Source: Candidatus Melainabacteria bacterium RIFCSPLOWO2_02_FULL_35_15
Lineage (GTDB): Bacteria; Cyanobacteriota; Vampirovibrionia; 2-02-FULL-35-15
Reading direction: 5' to 3'
Length of the DNA stretch: 45,920 bases
NCBI GenBank assembly: GCA_001784585.1
Contig: MFRN01000010.1
Span: forward strand, 1 to 45,920
The translations under genes were made by a program, and so were the position numbers. This document shows positions 43,181-45,920 of the stretch, piece by piece. The notes under the pieces are model-generated. The model was not told where the DNA came from, did not search any database, and was given only the letters and a program-made list of their open reading frames with translations. Within the stretch, counting starts at the first letter, position 1; each line of letters begins with the position of its first letter.

Positions 43181-43747
43181 CTAGTTCCATTGATTTTTGT
43201 CAAAATCCCATTTCAATGGATTATTCATAATATATTTTCGAATAGAATTTAATTCTTCTTCATTTCGGATTACGTGTTCATAATACCGGGGTTGCCATTG
43301 GAAAAATAATTTATGTTCATTACATTTTTTTGTTACCGCCGATTTAAATGAACGGATAATTGCGGATAATGAATTTGATTTTGGCGAAATGCGAGACATC
43401 ATATTTTCCGTCGTAGAGACGTTGCATGCGGTAGAGACGTTGCATGCAACGTCTCTACGATGCGCCGCATTACAAATAATCACAATTCCATGTACATGAT
43501 TTGGCATTACGACAAATCCATCCAATTGGGCATTTCCAAAATGATGTGGAATTTCATACCAATATTTCTGTACAATTTCTCCGATTTGTGACAGAATCAT
43601 TTCCCCGTTTTTAATTTCACCGAAAACACATTCCCGATCTTTCACGCAAACGGTTATAAAATAGGCCCCATCTGCTCCATAATCCCAATAAGGCAATCGT
43701 ATTGATTTGATCCTATATTTATTTTTAAATAATTCTTCCCTGCGCAT
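43181..43747 (-). CDS. REP-associated tyrosine transposase (RAYT, Y1_Tnp)
   Basis: A 188-residue transposase of the IS200-like Y1 family. Visible features are YFITVCVKDRECVFGEI near 30, the HUH-type metal motif MPNHVHGIVII near 81-91 (HVH), SAIIRSFKSAVTKK near 130, and FFQWQPRYYEHVIRNEEELNSIRKYI near 150-175 with the catalytic-type Tyr. RAYTs recognise REP hairpins rather than moving as full insertion sequences. The middle segment NVSTACNVSTTE is unlike the family: it is made by a REP palindrome inserted in frame at 43413-43458. All catalytic motifs remain. It sits between the 385-residue orphan and a terminator, and probably spread the REP copies seen across the window. Confidence 0.85.
   Translation of the reverse strand: MRREELFKNKYRIKSIRLPYWDYGADGAYFITVCVKDRECVFGEIKNGEMILSQIGEIVQKYWYEIPHHFGNAQLDGFVVMPNHVHGIVIICNAAHRRDVACNVSTACNVSTTENMMSRISPKSNSLSAIIRSFKSAVTKKCNEHKLFFQWQPRYYEHVIRNEEELNSIRKYIMNNPLKWDFDKNQWN
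43413..43458. repeat. REP-family palindrome plus half copy inside the RAYT gene
   Basis: A perfect 28-base palindrome at 43431-43458 (arm GTAGAGACGTTGCA). It is preceded by a direct half copy GTAGAGACGTTGCATGC at 43413-43429. On the coding strand it reads through in frame as ACNVSTACNVST, a tandem duplication at protein level. Confidence 0.85.
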
Positions 43748-43775
43748 GTCAGGGATATTATTTCATATCAAGATT

Positions 43776-43802
43776 AAAAACCATGTAACCTACGGTTACA
43801 TG
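43776..43802 (-). terminator. Intrinsic terminator after the 683-residue gene
   Basis: On the minus strand, arms CATGTAACC and GGTTACATG (9 bp) around the loop GTA are followed by GTTTTT. It lies between the stop of the 683-residue gene and the RAYT start. The core is shared with the hairpin after fliA. A third arm at 43813-43820 can pair with the first arm of this hairpin. Confidence 0.75.
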
Positions 43803-43846
43803 AAAAATTTATATGTAACCCAAATAGGATAAGGTACTAATATTAC

Positions 43847-45898
43847 CTATGTTTTCTTAAAAGACTCAGCAACTGTGTTCTTTAAAATCTGAAATGCCAA
43901 TCCATCATTTCCAGAATAACCTTTAAGTTTAGAAGGGAACCCAACTATTGATGATGCAGTATTACTTGATGATCCGAGAATTACACCTAACACCCCAAAG
44001 CCAAAAGCAGGAAGTAACCCTTTAAATTTGTGTTCTGATACAGCATATGATCCAATTCCAAGCAATGCACTTGCACCAGCTACCCCCCATCCACCTGTAT
44101 TGTTTAACCAACCATCCTCAAATTCCATTTTTAAAAACTTGCTGACAAGTGTTCTTTTTGCAAATGCTGCTAGCGTAGCTCCAAAACCAACACTACCAAT
44201 TCCATTGAGTATTCCTTTTGTAAGGTCATCCCGGATAAGATATAATCCTCCTAATGATATAAGTCCTCCTATTCCAAGAGCAACATTTCTTAAAGTACCG
44301 TTTAATGCCCAGTGAACCAATCTACCACCCCATATAATTTTTTTATCATTAGGCAATAAAGCTTTAAGTTTTTGATGTTTGTAAATTAATCCTAATAAGC
44401 TTGAAACATCTTTCTGTTCAATACTATTTAAAATGCTACTAATATCTTTTTCACCTTCCTTCAGAAGTGAATGTACAACAGCTAATTTTGCTATCTTATG
44501 CAGTGATGGATTGCTTATAATAGCTTTAATAACCTGTTCATCTTCTAGCAGTGCTTTTACGGCTTCCTGTGATATCTCTGACGGTACACTGGAAGTTATT
44601 CCGTCTTTTACTTTTTGAAGACTTAATATCTTAAGAAAAATATCCGGATATTTTGAAAGCACTTTAACTAGATCTTCAACATCTTCTTCACCAATTAGTT
44701 TTACTAAGTCCTCTTTTTCTAATGAGCCACCTGCTGCAAAATGATTACATATTTTTTGTTGTAGCTTTCCAACTGCTGGTTCATTAACTATCTGTTCAAT
44801 TAAATCTCCACTGTTTCCAACAATTGCTAAAACCTCTTCAGGTATATCAGCTTTAGTAGCAATAAGTTTTCTTGTGTTTTCATTTTGTAAAATACTGATG
44901 CCTTTTTTTGCAAGTTGCCCATATCTTGATGCTGGAATGTCTCCAAGTACCTGAGCTACAATTGGCAGGACAGCTTTAGCATCTACATCATTACCATTTG
45001 CTGCTGCAGTTACAAGGGAACTAGCTGCATCAAAAGAATCTTTAGAAATATGTGATAAAAGTCCAATTAAAGGAACTGCAGCAATAAGATGAGAATAATC
45101 TTGAACATATGTATATAAAGCACTGGGAAGTTCTACAAGCTCTTCCCTTACTGCTTGACGTAAATTATCATTCAATCCGTGTGTGTATAAGATGACTAAA
45201 TCAGAAATTTTAGAAGTTAATTGGATGCAATCTTTTTTGTACTGTTTAATCTCATCACCAGTAACCACATTTCTATTAGATAATTCAACAGCTTCTTTTT
45301 CAATTCCCTCAATTGCCCCTGGTGCTTCTTCCTTTATTCTTTGAAAGACCTGCTTCATAGTGTCTTCATGTGGCATTTCACCATTGCAAAATGTACTTGC
45401 TCTTCTTTTAAAAGTTTCATAATCTTGTTCTATTACTTCTTCTCTAATGAATCTGGTTATTTTGGGAAGAACTACGCCTGATATTATTTTGGTTGCTCTT
45501 ATAGTAGCTATCTCACCATCAATTTCACTTAATCCATTAAGTGCAGACTCAACCGCAGATCGTGTAGAAGTATGCCTTAATTCTTTCAGTGTTCTTAATC
45601 TGGTCGAAAAATATTTTCTAAACCTGTTTATCTTTTCATGATCTAAGTTTGAATCAGTTGTAGGAGTTGCTTCTACAGGATTACTAACAGTAAAGAAGTT
45701 GCTAGCTTCATCTATAGTGCTATCAATATTACTTAGTGAAAGTCTGTTTAATAAACTTGATCCTAGAGCTTTTGTATCACCATTGTAAAATTGCGATATC
45801 AGCTTTTGCCTTAGTTCAAAGTATTTTGTAAAATATCCTTCAGCTTGTTCAGTGCTCCCCAGTGGCAATCTTGTAAGCCCTTTAAACTCTTGTGCCAC
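43847..45898 (-). CDS. Large hypothetical protein with Gly-rich membrane region
   Basis: Not recognised. It has at least 683 residues. The frame remains open from the GTG at 45898 to the window edge with no ribosome-binding site before the GTG, so the real start may lie outside. Residues 1 to about 520 are helical and repetitive in feel, with clusters such as LLEDEQVIKAIISNPSLHKIAKL and VLSKYPDIFLKILSLQKVKDG, like tandem helical repeats. From about 535 to 660 there are four Gly/Ala-rich hydrophobic segments (NVALGIGGLISLGGLYLI, GILNGIGSVGFGATLAAF, WGVAGASALLGIGSYAV, LLPAFGFGVLGVILG), suggesting membrane insertion. Function unknown. Confidence 0.6.
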   Translation of the reverse strand: MAQEFKGLTRLPLGSTEQAEGYFTKYFELRQKLISQFYNGDTKALGSSLLNRLSLSNIDSTIDEASNFFTVSNPVEATPTTDSNLDHEKINRFRKYFSTRLRTLKELRHTSTRSAVESALNGLSEIDGEIATIRATKIISGVVLPKITRFIREEVIEQDYETFKRRASTFCNGEMPHEDTMKQVFQRIKEEAPGAIEGIEKEAVELSNRNVVTGDEIKQYKKDCIQLTSKISDLVILYTHGLNDNLRQAVREELVELPSALYTYVQDYSHLIAAVPLIGLLSHISKDSFDAASSLVTAAANGNDVDAKAVLPIVAQVLGDIPASRYGQLAKKGISILQNENTRKLIATKADIPEEVLAIVGNSGDLIEQIVNEPAVGKLQQKICNHFAAGGSLEKEDLVKLIGEEDVEDLVKVLSKYPDIFLKILSLQKVKDGITSSVPSEISQEAVKALLEDEQVIKAIISNPSLHKIAKLAVVHSLLKEGEKDISSILNSIEQKDVSSLLGLIYKHQKLKALLPNDKKIIWGGRLVHWALNGTLRNVALGIGGLISLGGLYLIRDDLTKGILNGIGSVGFGATLAAFAKRTLVSKFLKMEFEDGWLNNTGGWGVAGASALLGIGSYAVSEHKFKGLLPAFGFGVLGVILGSSSNTASSIVGFPSKLKGYSGNDGLAFQILKNTVAESFKKT

Positions 45899-45920
45899 TT
45901 GATTTTTAATTACAGAAGAG

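Noticed and set aside
43413-43458. Short CRISPR-like array from the repeated GTAGAGACGTTGCATGC
   Set aside because: Only one full palindrome and one half copy, with no spacers and inside a coding frame.

Overview
The window is about 46 kb of AT-rich bacterial chromosome. It is densely packed with short intergenic gaps, and many neighbouring genes converge with overlapping ends. Most genes are housekeeping: heme synthesis, UvrA/UvrB repair, tRNA maturation, ribosomal proteins, purine, histidine and isoleucine synthesis, and peptidoglycan enzymes. An Slt-type lytic transglycosylase, an EnvC-like M23 peptidase, a penicillin-acylase homologue and a CtpA-type protease point to a diderm envelope. 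A free-standing nuoD (ndhH in cyanobacteria), the C5 heme pathway, CtpA and a DUF1802 protein are compatible with a non-photosynthetic relative of cyanobacteria (Melainabacteria/Vampirovibrionia type). That placement is an inference from gene content, not something the sequence proves.

Layout. Positions 1-10000: AAA ATPase/DUF4143 protein, hisC head-to-head with a DedA-family gene, yajQ, penicillin acylase, CCA-adding enzyme, ctpA and rlmN. Positions 10000-16900: a large secreted kelch protein, DUF1802, elbB, a small membrane protein and a FliA-type sigma factor. Positions 16900-23400: dprA converging on cimA, tRNA-Leu(GAG), three orphan genes including a C39-like secreted protease, rpsR-rpmB and sixA. 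Positions 23600-33900: lytic transglycosylase, uvrA, superoxide dismutase, two orphans, M23 peptidase, a 37-residue membrane ORF and uvrB. Positions 34100-39100: the hemA-hemC-hemD-hemB run followed by a von Willebrand A protein. Positions 39100-45900: a purC-purS fusion behind nuoD, orphan proteins, and a REP-associated tyrosine transposase (RAYT).

The non-coding content is the most unusual part. Family 1 is a REP-like palindrome (ends GTAG...CTAC). It occurs at the 3' end of the kelch gene, in frame inside elbB, fliA and the RAYT gene, and in decayed form just upstream of uvrA and uvrB. Family 2 is a two-hairpin element seen twice with the same architecture but different, compensating stem sequences, plus a third copy of one hairpin in the opposite orientation. 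Family 3 is a terminator-like hairpin built on TGTAAC/GTTACA, whose copy near the RAYT gene has a third arm that could form an alternative stem.

Working together: hemA, hemC, hemD and hemB carry out successive steps from glutamyl-tRNA to uroporphyrinogen III. UvrA and UvrB act in the same excision complex although they are about 3 kb apart on opposite strands. The tRNA-Leu lacks an encoded CCA, which fits the CCA-adding enzyme in the window. No CRISPR array, rRNA, prophage or complete insertion sequence was seen apart from the RAYT gene.
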